The position numbers and the translations under genes were made by a program. DNA of 64,000 nt from CAZGHS01 sp964525495 (GTDB lineage Bacteria > Patescibacteriota > Microgenomatia > JALYQM01), in the NCBI GenBank assembly GCA_964525495.1, contig CAZGHS010000003.1, positions 104,367 through 168,366 of the forward strand, read 5' to 3'. Positions within the stretch are counted from its first letter, which is position 1. The number at the start of each line of letters is the position of its first letter. The notes below the pieces were generated by a model, which ran no database searches, was not told the origin of the DNA, and saw nothing but the letters and a program-made list of their open reading frames with translations. Of this stretch, positions 8,839-18,327 are shown piece by piece.

Positions 8839-9174
8839 ATGCGCCACTATTCCCTTTCTTCCTGCGAACTATATGTAATGGAAAATCTTGTGGAGAAATG
8901 CAGAGGAGTTATCGGACGCACTGATCTTTTGAATAAAGGGGCAATACTGATTCCTTCGTGCAACTGGGTGCATTCATTTTTTGTAGAGAAACCTTTACAT
9001 ATATTCTTTCTCTCCGATGATTACTCAAAGATCCTGCATACGGAGAGATTAAGTCCTAACAGAATTTCACACCCACATCCTGACGCAGCTCATGTTCTTG
9101 AAACATTAACTACTCATTCCCAAGAAAGTGTTGATTTGGTTTTGTCATTTTTACATTCAGATAATTTTCAGTGA
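8839..9174 (+). CDS. DUF192-like small protein
   Basis: 111 aa. The order of motifs follows DUF192: an early RG turn (KCRGVIGRTDL), a W/F-rich strand (NWVHSFFVEKPLHIFFL), then LSPN and a VLET helix. It lacks the signal peptide many members have and is divergent. Function of the family is unknown. It is translationally coupled to the receiver protein upstream. Confidence 0.6.
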   Translation: MRHYSLSSCELYVMENLVEKCRGVIGRTDLLNKGAILIPSCNWVHSFFVEKPLHIFFLSDDYSKILHTERLSPNRISHPHPDAAHVLETLTTHSQESVDLVLSFLHSDNFQ

Positions 9175-9181
9175 TCTACTC

Positions 9182-9210
9182 TTGACCAAGTAGAATTTTT
9201 GCTATAGTAT
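9182..9210 (+). promoter_or_regulatory. promoter of the Gld-like ABC operon
   Basis: TTGACC (9182-9187), 17-base spacer, TAGTAT (9205-9210); TATAGT at 9203-9208 is an alternative -10. The leader to ATG 9243 is about 25 bases and has no clear Shine-Dalgarno. Confidence 0.6.
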
Positions 9211-9242
9211 GTAATACGTATATTCGCTAACTCAACAAACGT

Positions 9243-10169
9243 ATGATACAAGTTTCTCATCTCAACAAATCCTATGCGGGCAATCCGATACTGAAAGATA
9301 TTTCCTTTACAATTGATAAGGGTGAAATCATTGGATTTTTGGGACCTAACGGCGCAGGTAAAACTACGACGATGCGTATTATCACAGGCTACCTCCCTCC
9401 TACTTCTGGCTTTGTCAAAATTGGTGGACAGGATGTAGTAGAAAACTCGTTGCAGGCTCGTAGGAAAATTGGTTATTTGCCAGAGCACGTGCCACTTTAT
9501 CTTGATTTAAATGTTGATGAGTACTTGTTGTTTTTTGCTCGAATAATGAGAGTTCCTGGTAAAGAGTTCAAGAATGAACTTGCTCGGGTAAAGGAGCGCA
9601 CGGGGCTTACCGCTGTTTCAAAAAAATTAATTGGATCTTTGTCTCGAGGTTATCGTCAGCGCGTCGGATTGGCACAAGCTTTGATTGGCAATCCTGAGGT
9701 ATTAATCCTGGACGAACCGACTGTTGGTTTAGATCCGGTGCAGATCATTGAGATTCGTGAATTGATTAAAGATCTCGCAAAACATCAAACAGTAATTTTG
9801 AGTACGCATATCTTGCCTGAAGTTAGTCAGATTTGTAGCCGTGTCCTTATTATAAATAAGGGAGCGATTATTGCCGACAGTAGTGTGCATGATCTTACTC
9901 AGAAAGATAAAACACGAAGTAAATTATTAGTGACTGTTGGTGGCAAGATCGAGGAAGCTCTCAAGTCAATTCGTTCAGTCAACGGCATAACTCGTTCAGA
10001 CAGTGTGCGCGATGGTGATGAGCATGTCATCACTGTTGAATCGCAATCTGATGTACGTCATCAATTATTGAAGAAACTTATTGATACAAATATTGATATT
10101 CGTGAATTTCGTAGTGAAAAGATTGATCTTGAAAGTATATTCCTTAAACTTGTAACGGAAGAGAAATAA
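9243..10169 (+). CDS. ABC transporter ATP-binding protein, GldA-like
   Basis: 308 aa nucleotide-binding subunit of an ABC-2 type system. Walker A GPNGAGKTT (34-42), signature LSRGYRQR, Walker B VLILDEPTVGLDP and the H-loop LSTHIL are all present. The C-terminal 80 residues form the extra domain common in GldA and CcmA-type ATPases. First gene of four (ATPase, permease, GldG-like, DUF4340) whose junctions are all TAATATG. In Bacteroidetes the related GldAFG set supports gliding; here the substrate is unknown. Confidence 0.9.
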   Translation: MIQVSHLNKSYAGNPILKDISFTIDKGEIIGFLGPNGAGKTTTMRIITGYLPPTSGFVKIGGQDVVENSLQARRKIGYLPEHVPLYLDLNVDEYLLFFARIMRVPGKEFKNELARVKERTGLTAVSKKLIGSLSRGYRQRVGLAQALIGNPEVLILDEPTVGLDPVQIIEIRELIKDLAKHQTVILSTHILPEVSQICSRVLIINKGAIIADSSVHDLTQKDKTRSKLLVTVGGKIEEALKSIRSVNGITRSDSVRDGDEHVITVESQSDVRHQLLKKLIDTNIDIREFRSEKIDLESIFLKLVTEEK

Positions 10170-10170
10170 T

Positions 10171-10875
10171 ATGAGAAATATTGGTGCAGTGTATTTAAAA
10201 GAACTTCGATCGTATTTTAGCTCATCAGTAGCTTATATTTCGATTGCGCTGTTCTTAATTATCGGTGGGTTTTTCTTTTACTCCATTACTGTGGTGTCTA
10301 AGTCTGCATCTCTTGAGTATTCTCTATCCAACCTGGTTATAATTCTTATTTTTCTTATGCCTTTGGTTAGCATGCGGCTTTTATCTGAAGAAAAAAAGAG
10401 CGGGACATTGGAGTTGTTGCTTACCCGCCCTATTAAGGAAATTGAGATCGTATTAGGGAAGTTTTTTGCATCCGCTACAGTGTTGTTGGCAATGATACTT
10501 CCAACGGGACTCTACGGGGTGATTTTGTCACTAGTATCTAAGCCTGATATTTTGCCGATGGTTACTCAATATCTTTCGCTTTATCTGGTGGGGCTTTCAT
10601 TTTTAGCACTCGGACTTTTCGCATCATCACTGACAGAAAATCAGATTATCGCTGCGGCCATATCGTTTACCTTTATTTTGATAATGTGGCTTTTGACTTG
10701 GATAACAGGTTCTATGGGACCTGATAATATTATCGGATATTTCGCTATTTCAAGCCACTTTGAAGATTTAAATAAAGGCGTCGTTGATGCGCGTGATATT
10801 ATCTTTTACTTGTCGTTTATTGTTTTCTGGATTTATTTAACATCTAAAGTACTCGATACAAAGCGATGGATATAA
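10171..10875 (+). CDS. ABC-2 permease, GldF-like
   Basis: 234 aa with six transmembrane helices in the ABC-2 pattern. The segment SEEKKSGTLELLLTRPI between helices 2 and 3 is the hallmark coupling region of GldF/NosY-type permeases. It starts one base after the ATPase stop and one base separates it from the GldG-like gene. Confidence 0.88.
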   Translation: MRNIGAVYLKELRSYFSSSVAYISIALFLIIGGFFFYSITVVSKSASLEYSLSNLVIILIFLMPLVSMRLLSEEKKSGTLELLLTRPIKEIEIVLGKFFASATVLLAMILPTGLYGVILSLVSKPDILPMVTQYLSLYLVGLSFLALGLFASSLTENQIIAAAISFTFILIMWLLTWITGSMGPDNIIGYFAISSHFEDLNKGVVDARDIIFYLSFIVFWIYLTSKVLDTKRWI

Positions 10876-10876
10876 T

Positions 10877-12346
10877 ATGAAACTGAAATTTGATTTTAAA
10901 ACTATTCGTGATCGTGCTCTTGGTGTAATAAAAGGAATGCCTGGACAAGCGGGCAATGCTTTAAAGTCTCGCCAAACACAATATGGTAGCCATAGTTTTA
11001 TTTCTATATTGGTAGTTGCAGCAATACTTGTTATTTTGAATCTTATAGCCAAAAACGCAGGGCTTCGATGGGACACAACGAAGAACCAGGTATATTCTCT
11101 CTCTAAGGAAACTATTGAAACAATAAAAAAAGTTAAAGAGCCAATTAAAGTATATGCGTTTTTTGAGCCAGGTGCTGAAGTTGAGGCAATGAAGTTGCTC
11201 AAGGAATATTCTTCTCGCAATCAAAATATCAAACCTGAGTTTATAGATTTGTATTCTAAAGGTGAGTTGGCTGCACAGTATGGTATTCGTAGACCAAACA
11301 CTGTAGTGTTTGTGCAAGGCAATAAGCAAGAAGAAACACTGTCTCCGACTGAAGCGGAGTTTACGTCAATACTTATCCGATTGCAGGATCAGCGTAAAGT
11401 TAATGTTGTCTTCTGGACAGGAAATGGTGAAAAAGATCCTGACGCTGAGGATGAATCTGGTTTTAGTGAAGTAAAGAATACGTTAGCTCGAATGAATTAT
11501 GTAGTAACCAAGCAGGATGCATTGAAGGATCCGACTGTTGCATCAGATACAGGTATTTTGGTTATAGCTGGTCCACAAACTCCGTACTCTTCTCGTCAAA
11601 TTGAAGCGTTGAACGCATATTTAGGCCGAGGCGGACGAGCTTTTGTAATGCTTGATTCTCTCCAGGATAATCGCAAAATTGGAATTGAAGATGTGTTATC
11701 AAAGTATGGGGTGAATATTAAGAATGGATTTGCATTTGATCCCGCTCTCTATATTAGTGCTCCATTTAATCCTGCTATTGTGGAATACCCTCGACATACA
11801 ATTACTGAATCGATTGAACGATCGGTGTATGGTGCACCTCAAGAAGTGAGACCAGGTACTGTGCCAGGTCAGGCTTCGGTCGAGACGCTTATGTCGACAA
11901 GTCCTCAGTCATGGTTAGAAGTGACGCCATTGAAGCTTGGATCAAGCATGCCAGAGAAAAATACACAATCTGGTGATGTTGAAGGCCCTATTCCAATCGG
12001 AGTAGCCATGAAGTATACGAATCCGGATAAAAATGATCAATCGAAGCAAGTTCGACTCGTCGTAATCGGAGATTCTGAAATGGGAACCAATCCAGTGGTG
12101 GTATTCCATCCTGAGAATAAGCTCTATTCCCCTGGTAATATTGCTTTGGTCAGTAATTCAGTGGGATGGTTGGCTGAAAGAGAAACACTTAATATTGTGC
12201 CGAAGGATCGCACTCAAGACACAATTAGTTTAACAAATGTACAAGAAAAGCAAATTTATTACTTTGTATTGTTTGGCATGCCAGGGTTTGTTTTACTACT
12301 CGGTATATTAGTCTGGCGTAATAGACGGAAATTTAAATCGTTATAA
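10877..12346 (+). CDS. GldG-like ABC auxiliary protein
   Basis: 489 aa. One transmembrane helix follows a short basic N-terminus (about 38-58), then a long external part with the ABC_transp_aux/GldG pattern (VYSLSKETIETIKKVKEPI, VVFWTGNGEKDP, ARMNYVVTKQ, LNAYLGRGGRAFVMLDS), and a second helix near the C-terminus (FVLFGMPGFVLLLGILVW). GldG-like subunits pair with GldA/GldF. The 40-residue N-terminal cytoplasmic extension is an addition I cannot assign. Confidence 0.85.
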   Translation: MKLKFDFKTIRDRALGVIKGMPGQAGNALKSRQTQYGSHSFISILVVAAILVILNLIAKNAGLRWDTTKNQVYSLSKETIETIKKVKEPIKVYAFFEPGAEVEAMKLLKEYSSRNQNIKPEFIDLYSKGELAAQYGIRRPNTVVFVQGNKQEETLSPTEAEFTSILIRLQDQRKVNVVFWTGNGEKDPDAEDESGFSEVKNTLARMNYVVTKQDALKDPTVASDTGILVIAGPQTPYSSRQIEALNAYLGRGGRAFVMLDSLQDNRKIGIEDVLSKYGVNIKNGFAFDPALYISAPFNPAIVEYPRHTITESIERSVYGAPQEVRPGTVPGQASVETLMSTSPQSWLEVTPLKLGSSMPEKNTQSGDVEGPIPIGVAMKYTNPDKNDQSKQVRLVVIGDSEMGTNPVVVFHPENKLYSPGNIALVSNSVGWLAERETLNIVPKDRTQDTISLTNVQEKQIYYFVLFGMPGFVLLLGILVWRNRRKFKSL

Positions 12347-12347
12347 T

Positions 12348-12911
12348 ATGTTAGCTCGATATAAATCTACTTTCATCTTAGTTCTGCTTTTAGGCCTGTT
12401 GTATGGATCCTATTATTATTGGTTTCGTACTCCCAAGGAAAGTATTGCACCGAGCGCAACCCCTGAGATTGTTCAACTTTTTAATTACACTGAGACTGAT
12501 ATTGCCGAAGTTTCTTGGAAGTACGCTTCAGGATCAGGTACTCTCCAGCGCAGTGATGCAGGTTGGAAACTCGTGTCCCCTCCTGTTAGCGTTGATCAAG
12601 CTAAAGTCGGCGCTTTTATATCTAGTTTTACACGACTTGATGGACAGTACCGATATAGCTTGGATAAAGTTAGTAAGGAAACAGCAGGTGTAAATAACCC
12701 TAGCTATACCCTGACAGTAAAGAAAAAGGATGGAAATGTTCAAACGCTTTTGATAGGCAGACAGGCTATCGGCGGCGATTATTACTACGCCTTTAAGGAA
12801 GATACTGATTTTGTGACGCTTTTGAGCTCATATGTTATAAGTGGTATGGAGATTGACCCATATAGTCTCTCCCCAAGTCCGTCAGGATCCCCTGCGGCCA
12901 TGACCCCTTAA
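12348..12911 (+). CDS. DUF4340 domain protein
   Basis: 187 aa. N-terminal signal anchor (ILVLLLGLLYGSYYYW) and one external DUF4340 domain (WKLVSPP, DQAKVGAFISSF, YTLTVKKKDGNVQTLLIG). DUF4340 proteins commonly end GldFG-type operons and are thought to be part of the complex. The C-terminus is rich in Pro and Ser. Confidence 0.8.
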   Translation: MLARYKSTFILVLLLGLLYGSYYYWFRTPKESIAPSATPEIVQLFNYTETDIAEVSWKYASGSGTLQRSDAGWKLVSPPVSVDQAKVGAFISSFTRLDGQYRYSLDKVSKETAGVNNPSYTLTVKKKDGNVQTLLIGRQAIGGDYYYAFKEDTDFVTLLSSYVISGMEIDPYSLSPSPSGSPAAMTP

Positions 12912-12916
12912 GGATG

Positions 12917-12945
12917 ATGACAAACGCGTAAACGTGTGGTAGAAT
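12917..12945 (+). promoter_or_regulatory. promoter of rpmE-prfA
   Basis: ATGACA (12917-12922), 17-base spacer, TAGAAT (12940-12945). A 22-base gap with the Shine-Dalgarno GTGGAGG (12955-12961) follows, so this unit has a short normal leader. Confidence 0.65.
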
Positions 12946-12967
12946 ACTTTGAACGTGGAGGTTACTT

Positions 12968-13309
12968 ATGCAGGGAAATATACATCCGACTTATTTTGTT
13001 ACAGCTAAAGTAGTTTGTTCTTGTGGAAACACTTTTGAAACGGGCTCAGTAAAAGAGGAAATCCGAGTTGAAATCTGTTCAGCTTGTCATCCTGTTTATA
13101 CAGGTGTTAAGCGCTTTATCGACACACTTGGACGTGTTGATAAATTTGTTATGGCTCAAAACGCAGCAGCAGCTAAACAGGCAGCTATACAAACAAAGAA
13201 GCAATCTAAAAAAGACGATACAAAAGCACAAGCTTCAGCACCTCGAACTATCAAAGAGATGCTTGAGATGGTTGACACAGGCGATACTAACCAGGCAAAA
13301 TCAGCTTAG
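12968..13309 (+). CDS. rpmE: ribosomal protein bL31, zinc-binding form
   Basis: 113 aa. The first 70 residues are bL31 with the four zinc ligands of the C+ form: C17, C19, C37, C40. The remaining 43 residues are a Lys/Ala/Gln-rich extension not found in standard bL31 (about 70 aa). It is three bases upstream of prfA, a known pairing, so both are probably made from one message. Confidence 0.93.
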   Translation: MQGNIHPTYFVTAKVVCSCGNTFETGSVKEEIRVEICSACHPVYTGVKRFIDTLGRVDKFVMAQNAAAAKQAAIQTKKQSKKDDTKAQASAPRTIKEMLEMVDTGDTNQAKSA

Positions 13310-13312
13310 TTT

Positions 13313-14395
13313 ATGGATTCAAAACTCATCGATATACTCTCAGAGTATGAACGTTTAACTGCGTCTTTTAGTGATTCAGCTGTTACTTCAGATTCTCAAA
13401 AACTTGCAGAAGTTACTCGTAGTCTTGGCGAAATCCAGGAAGTGGTTTCCTTATCTAAAGAACAAAAAGCACTTGAAGATAAGATTGCCTCTAATGAAAC
13501 TTTTCTTGAAGACTCCTCGCTTGATGCTGAACTGAAAGAGATGGCTAAATCTGAAATTGAATCAGATACTGCTCGTCTTACAGACGTAATATCTCAATTA
13601 CATGGACTCCTCTACCCTTCTCCTGATGCAGCTTTAGATAAAAAGGCTGTTACTGTCGAAATTCGCGCCGCCGCTGGTGGTGACGAAGCCGGATTATTTG
13701 CTTCAGAGTTGTATCGTATGTATTCGCGTTATGCGGAATTGCACGGATGGGAAGTCGTCGAGCTTGATCGTAATGAAGGCGGACTTGGGAATATTAAGCA
13801 GGTCACTGCAAAGATTGTTGGTAAGGGAGCGTATGGAATTTTGAAATGGGAATCAGGAGTGCACCGAGTGCAGCGTGTGCCGAAGACGGAGTCTTCAGGT
13901 CGTATCCATACCTCTACCATAACTGTAGCTATGATGCCTGAAATTGAAGAAAAAGAATTTCACTTGAATATGTCAGAAGTAGAACTAGAAACATTCCGCG
14001 CTGGTGGTCATGGTGGTCAGAATGTTAACAAAGTTGAAACTGCCGTGCGTTTGACTCATAGACCTTCAGGTATCGTAGTAGTTTGTCGTACAGAACGATA
14101 TCAAGGACGGAACCGTGAAATTGCTGAGAACATGCTTCGTGCTAAGCTGTGGGAAAAGGAGCGGGCACAGGAGGTGTCAGCCGTTGAGTCGAATCGTAAG
14201 GCTCAGGTTGGCAGCGGAGATCGCTCTGAGAAGATTCGTACATATAACTTTCCTCAGTCTCGTGTAACTGATCATCGGGTTGGAAAATCTTGGTACAACA
14301 TCGAGGGGATTATGAATGGTGAAATTGCTGAGATGCTTGAATATATCCGACTTAATATAGGTATTGTTGAAGGCGAACTGGATTCGGATGAATAA
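13313..14395 (+). CDS. prfA: peptide chain release factor 1
   Basis: 360 aa, full length. RF1 recognises UAA and UAG. Domain 2 has the PxT codon-reading motif as PKT ([10 protein letters not shown]), and the catalytic loop GHGGQNVNK carries the GGQ that triggers peptidyl-tRNA hydrolysis. The end motif [16 protein letters not shown] is conserved. TGA stops are common in this window, so an RF2 should exist elsewhere. Confidence 0.96.
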   Translation: MDSKLIDILSEYERLTASFSDSAVTSDSQKLAEVTRSLGEIQEVVSLSKEQKALEDKIASNETFLEDSSLDAELKEMAKSEIESDTARLTDVISQLHGLLYPSPDAALDKKAVTVEIRAAAGGDEAGLFASELYRMYSRYAELHGWEVVELDRNEGGLGNIKQVTAKIVGKGAYGILKWESGVHRVQRVPKTESSGRIHTSTITVAMMPEIEEKEFHLNMSEVELETFRAGGHGGQNVNKVETAVRLTHRPSGIVVVCRTERYQGRNREIAENMLRAKLWEKERAQEVSAVESNRKAQVGSGDRSEKIRTYNFPQSRVTDHRVGKSWYNIEGIMNGEIAEMLEYIRLNIGIVEGELDSDE

Positions 14396-14491
14396 CTTTA
14401 GCAAATGAATAGGGATGTTTGAGCCTAGTATTCAACTAAAGTACCTACTATTATACTACTTTTCGAGTTTGGAGTCAAATGCTATAGGTCG
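14396..14491. other. convergent gap between prfA and htrA
   Basis: 96 bases between two converging stop codons. I see no strong hairpin with a T-tract in either direction. Confidence 0.4.
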
Positions 14492-15607
14492 CTATTCGCT
14501 ACCTTCGCCAATTGTCACACGTACAGACTGTGTTTGGCCATCTCGATAATACTTCATTTCAACTTGTTGATTTACCTTGAGTGATTGGATTACTTCTGAT
14601 AATTGTTTGTCGTCAATAAGTTTGACTCCATTAATTTCAGTGATAATGTCCTCTGCTTGAATTCCAGCTTTTTCTGCAGGACCGCCCTCGACCGTATCAA
14701 AAACGTATGCTCCTTCGGGAATTTCGTTAATAAGTGCGAGCCGTTTTGTGATCATGCGATACTCAACTCCGAGGAACGGGCGAGAGATTTTTCCTGATGC
14801 AAGGAACTCATTAATTGCTGGTTTAGCTGAATTGATAGGAATAGCGAAGCCAATGTTCTGTGCGCTTCCCGCTGCCACAGCGGTGTTAATGCCGATTACC
14901 TGTCCTGCAATGTTCAGAAGTGGACCGCCTGAGTTTCCAGGATTGATTGCCGCATCTGTTTGGATGAGATTGCCCAGTTGTTCTGAATTGCGTCCGAGCT
15001 GATCGGTTGCTTCAATGTTTCTATCTAAGCCTGAGACCACACCTACCGTGACAGTATTCTTAAATTCACCAAGCGCATTTCCCATCGCAACAACTGTTTG
15101 CCCTACATCTAGTTTCGATGAATCGCCGAATTGTACAGCTTTTAGCCCTGTGGCATCTACTTTCAAGAGTGCAATGTCATTGAGTGGGTCCTGGGTGATT
15201 TTTTTGACGTCGTATTTTTTGTTATCGTTTGTGATCACGACGTAGCTTCCCGCTGATTCGACTACGTGTTTATTTGTAAGAATCACACCGTTGCTATCGA
15301 CAATAAAGCCTGTGCCAATGCCTGACTCGTTTGCTCCTGGGACGGGGTTGCCTCCTGGCTCTACCGTATCGAATGGCGTGCGACCTTGTCGTTTGATGGC
15401 AATAGATACCACGGATGGTCCAACTTGTTTGACGACCTCAACTACATCAGACTTTTCTTTTACTACTGTTGTCTCTTTGCCGTTGCTGGATTGAGTAAGC
15501 GGATTACTTACAGGAAGTTTTGGGTCAGTAACTTTTGATAGTGCAAAAAGTCCTACTCCAACACCTACTCCGATGAGTAAAATTAAGAGATTTTTTGCGT
15601 GGCTCAT
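14492..15607 (-). CDS. HtrA/DegP-like serine protease, membrane-anchored
   Basis: 371 aa. N-terminal transmembrane helix (7-23), trypsin-like domain about 50-255 with catalytic H114 (TNKHVV), D144 (NDIALL) and S226 (GNSGGPL), then one PDZ domain (about 265-368). It degrades or refolds damaged proteins outside the membrane. Last gene of a minus-strand set with bL9 and CtpA; its start overlaps the bL9 stop by four bases (ATGA-type coupling). The Gly/Val-rich anchor (LIGVGVGVGLF) is unusual but hydrophobic enough. Confidence 0.93.
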   Translation of the reverse strand: MSHAKNLLILLIGVGVGVGLFALSKVTDPKLPVSNPLTQSSNGKETTVVKEKSDVVEVVKQVGPSVVSIAIKRQGRTPFDTVEPGGNPVPGANESGIGTGFIVDSNGVILTNKHVVESAGSYVVITNDNKKYDVKKITQDPLNDIALLKVDATGLKAVQFGDSSKLDVGQTVVAMGNALGEFKNTVTVGVVSGLDRNIEATDQLGRNSEQLGNLIQTDAAINPGNSGGPLLNIAGQVIGINTAVAAGSAQNIGFAIPINSAKPAINEFLASGKISRPFLGVEYRMITKRLALINEIPEGAYVFDTVEGGPAEKAGIQAEDIITEINGVKLIDDKQLSEVIQSLKVNQQVEMKYYRDGQTQSVRVTIGEGSE

Positions 15608-16020
15608 TTCGTACCTTCCTTTGTAACAGTGATAGTAATTTTTGCGTGGTATTGTCCCGCTTTTAACTCTATGTAGTGTGCACCAGATTCCTTAATAGGA
15701 GCTGAAAGTTGGATGTATTGTTTGTTTATACCTATGTGTTCGGAGATTTCCTTAGCAGTAATCGATCCGAAAAGCTTGCCAGTCGCGCCTATCTTGTCAG
15801 TTTTTATAGTGAATTCTTTTCCTGACACGGACTCAATGTATTTTTCATCTTCCTTGTCTTGTTGTTTGCGTTGCGCTTCAGCTTGCTTGAGCTGCTGATC
15901 ACGCTTCTGAATTTCCTGTGGAGACGCGATAATTGCCAACCCGCGCGGCAATAAATAATTTTGAGCATAGCCTTCGCTCACGTCTTTGACGGTGTTGTCT
16001 TTCTTTATTATTACTTTCAT
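15604..16020 (-). CDS. rplI: ribosomal protein bL9
   Basis: 138 aa. The N-terminal bL9 domain is clear (MKVIIKKDNTVKDV, YLLPRGLA), followed by the connecting helix rich in Lys, Gln and Glu (about 45-78) and the C-terminal RNA-binding domain. It lies between two membrane proteases, an unusual location since rplI often follows rpsR, which is 3 kb away here. bL9 has been reported missing from some CPR groups, so its presence is informative. Confidence 0.92.
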   Translation of the reverse strand: MKVIIKKDNTVKDVSEGYAQNYLLPRGLAIIASPQEIQKRDQQLKQAEAQRKQQDKEDEKYIESVSGKEFTIKTDKIGATGKLFGSITAKEISEHIGINKQYIQLSAPIKESGAHYIELKAGQYHAKITITVTKEGTK

Positions 16021-16041
16021 ACTCGTTTCCAGTCCGGGCAG

Positions 16042-17262
16042 TTATTTTAATAACTCTACGGCTTTGTCGAGCTGAGGATCCTTGTTCGCTAAGATATCTT
16101 CTTCTGTGCGCTTTACTTCAATGTCTGGCTTTAGACCTTCTTTATGAATCCATTTTCCTGAAGGAAGGAGCCACTTTGCGGTTGTAATATGGAGTCCAGC
16201 CCCGCCTGACAAATCCTCAACTTCCTGTATTGTACCCTTTCCGAAGGATTGTTCGCCAACCAATTTAGCTTTGCCTGTATCCTGCAAACCACCAGCTACG
16301 ATTTCTGAGGCTGATGCTGAGCCCTTATTGATGAGTCCGACTACCTGTACTCCTGCCAGTCGCTGTGCATGGCTGCTTGTCGCCTTTCGGCGCTCACCAA
16401 GATAGTTCTCTTGTTGGACTACTACACCATTTATGAAATCTGAGTTTATATATTCAGCTGTATCGAGATAACCGCCTGGATTATTACGAACGTCCAGCGC
16501 AACTTTCTTTATGTTCTGACTGTTAATTGTTCGAACAGCTTCGTCCCATTCAGACTTGGTAGTATCGCCGAATCTGTTAATTTTGACGTGGGCAATCGTA
16601 TTATTTTCAATCATTTTTACTTCTACACTTTTTACTATGATTGTGTCTCGCGTGATTTCAATATCGGTCAGCTCTGTTGATGTTTCGTGCTGAATCTTTA
16701 ATTTAACTTTAGTACCTTTTTCGCCACGGATTTTTTCTACTGCTTCTGGTAACGATAAACCGATAGTATCTTTTTCGTCTATAAACCAGATTTTATCTCC
16801 GGCCCGTATACCTGCTTTTTCTGCTGGTGAACTCGTGATTGGTGATACTACGATAAGTTGCTTATCTTTATTAAATCCAAGTTGCATGCCGACGCCTTCG
16901 AAGCGACCGTTGAGGTCTTCTTTGGAGTCCTCGTTTTGAGATTTTGTTAGATATACAGAATATGGATCATCAAGGGCTTCAATTAATCCGGCTGTAGCGC
17001 CTTCTATCAACTTTTGACCTGTTACTTTATCTTTCTCTATATATTTTGTGCTTGCGATGCGCCAAACATTCCAGAACTGAGTCATGTCGACATCGGCGAT
17101 ATCTGCTGGACGCTTGCTTTCGATCTGGATCTTAGGTAACGATTGCGAATTTAAACGCTCAATCGTTATATCGTTCTGACCGAGTTGCCAGCCGATTAAT
17201 AAGGACACTAAACTCACTCCGCCGAGGGAGAGTACTTTTTTCTGTAAAGGTGAAAGATTCAT
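16042..17262 (-). CDS. S41 C-terminal processing protease (CtpA-like)
   Basis: 406 aa from ATG 17262. N-terminal membrane anchor (LSLGGVSLVSLLIGWQLG), a PDZ domain (RFEGVGMQLGFN to VKLKIQH) and the S41 catalytic domain with Ser in KGSASASEIVAG and Lys in GEQSFGKGTIQ. It trims C-termini of envelope proteins. A longer frame could begin at TTG 17298, but that codon lies inside the -35 box of a promoter whose -10 is seven bases before ATG 17262, so the ATG is chosen. It leads bL9 and HtrA. Confidence 0.92.
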   Translation of the reverse strand: MNLSPLQKKVLSLGGVSLVSLLIGWQLGQNDITIERLNSQSLPKIQIESKRPADIADVDMTQFWNVWRIASTKYIEKDKVTGQKLIEGATAGLIEALDDPYSVYLTKSQNEDSKEDLNGRFEGVGMQLGFNKDKQLIVVSPITSSPAEKAGIRAGDKIWFIDEKDTIGLSLPEAVEKIRGEKGTKVKLKIQHETSTELTDIEITRDTIIVKSVEVKMIENNTIAHVKINRFGDTTKSEWDEAVRTINSQNIKKVALDVRNNPGGYLDTAEYINSDFINGVVVQQENYLGERRKATSSHAQRLAGVQVVGLINKGSASASEIVAGGLQDTGKAKLVGEQSFGKGTIQEVEDLSGGAGLHITTAKWLLPSGKWIHKEGLKPDIEVKRTEEDILANKDPQLDKAVELLK

Positions 17263-17269
17263 AAAGATT

Positions 17270-17298
17270 ATTCTAACGAGATTAAGGTAAAATTTCAA
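17270..17298 (-). promoter_or_regulatory. promoter of ctpA-rplI-htrA, leaderless
   Basis: On the minus strand: TTGAAA (17293-17298), 17-base spacer, TAGAAT (17270-17275), then seven bases to ATG 17262. It overlaps the stop of the upstream 346-aa gene, so the protease operon can be expressed apart from it. Confidence 0.75.
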
Positions 17299-18322
17299 TA
17301 TTTGCTAATGGTATAACTTGTTCTGTGTTGTGAATGGCGATTTTTGCCACGTCAGTTCTGATTCCTGAAGGTAATGGATAATTTTCGATAAGGTCTTTAA
17401 CTACACCTGTCTGCCCTGTAAAGTTATCAAATGCGATGCGTATAGTAGTCCCAACTTTTAATTTAGATAGAGTTACTGATTTTGTGATTGTTCCTAATGA
17501 TTCCATGGGGATGAGCAGCTTTTTTTCGATTCCGTTGATAAACGAATAATAATTATCGCATTTTTTGAGTTCTTCGTATGTTTTTTCGTTAATAGCGATA
17601 TTACCATATCCTTCGAGAGCTACCATTGTAAATCCGATGTCGCTGTCTTTTTGAACTGACAGGATATCTTTATAGTCGATTCCGCCCACGATGCATCCAG
17701 ATACTCCCATATTAATGCACTTTGTTATAGCTTCTCTTGTGAGCATGCTGCCGCCAACTATTATCTTTCCTGCGTGATCTTCGTTAATCATATATTCACG
17801 GATGACTTCGTATGGCGATGCGATTATTTTTATTGCGCCGTTGCGTTCGAATCCTCGACCAGCACGTCCTTCCACTTCAATCACCTGAGTTTCTATTTTA
17901 ATGGTGCTATCCTTAATTTCGACTACTTTACCCCATACTCCTGTTGGAATAAGTTCGTGCTTGCGCGTCATTTTGAGAAGAACCTGACCATTGGTGTCAT
18001 TGATACTTTGGATGATTCCATCGACTGGAGCGGTTACCTTTGTTGTTTCTTTGCTTAAGATTTTTGTTTTTTCTGCAACGATCTCGCCTTTGTAAATCTT
18101 CTCGCCTTCTTTTCGTACTACGTATTGCTTGAGGTTTTTTGCAGGTATTCCAAGAATGACTGCAGCGTTGATGATATGGAATCCGGCTGAGGGTTTAGTT
18201 TCGGCTAAAATATCTGACGGTGAGACGATATCTCCATCCTTCACTTTGATAGTACTGTTGTTGGGCAGTTTGCGTTCGATTATTTTTCCTGCGACTTTTT
18301 TGATTGGAGTAAATATGTTCAT
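17282..18322 (-). CDS. unknown protein with lipoyl-like and KOW-like ends
   Basis: 346 aa, soluble, family not recognised. The first 110 residues recall a biotinyl/lipoyl or RnfC barrel-sandwich (KVKDGDIVSPSDILAE, APVDGIIQSINDTNGQVLLK). The middle is an alpha/beta region with Gly-rich turns (GKIIVGGSML, GVSGCIVGGIDYKDIL). The last 60 residues read like a KOW/SH3 barrel (LKVGTTIRIAFDNFTGQTG). Translationally close to the 222-aa gene upstream (five bases). Tentative domain readings; no function claimed. Confidence 0.6.
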   Translation of the reverse strand: MNIFTPIKKVAGKIIERKLPNNSTIKVKDGDIVSPSDILAETKPSAGFHIINAAVILGIPAKNLKQYVVRKEGEKIYKGEIVAEKTKILSKETTKVTAPVDGIIQSINDTNGQVLLKMTRKHELIPTGVWGKVVEIKDSTIKIETQVIEVEGRAGRGFERNGAIKIIASPYEVIREYMINEDHAGKIIVGGSMLTREAITKCINMGVSGCIVGGIDYKDILSVQKDSDIGFTMVALEGYGNIAINEKTYEELKKCDNYYSFINGIEKKLLIPMESLGTITKSVTLSKLKVGTTIRIAFDNFTGQTGVVKDLIENYPLPSGIRTDVAKIAIHNTEQVIPLANIEILP

Positions 18323-18327
18323 ATTTT

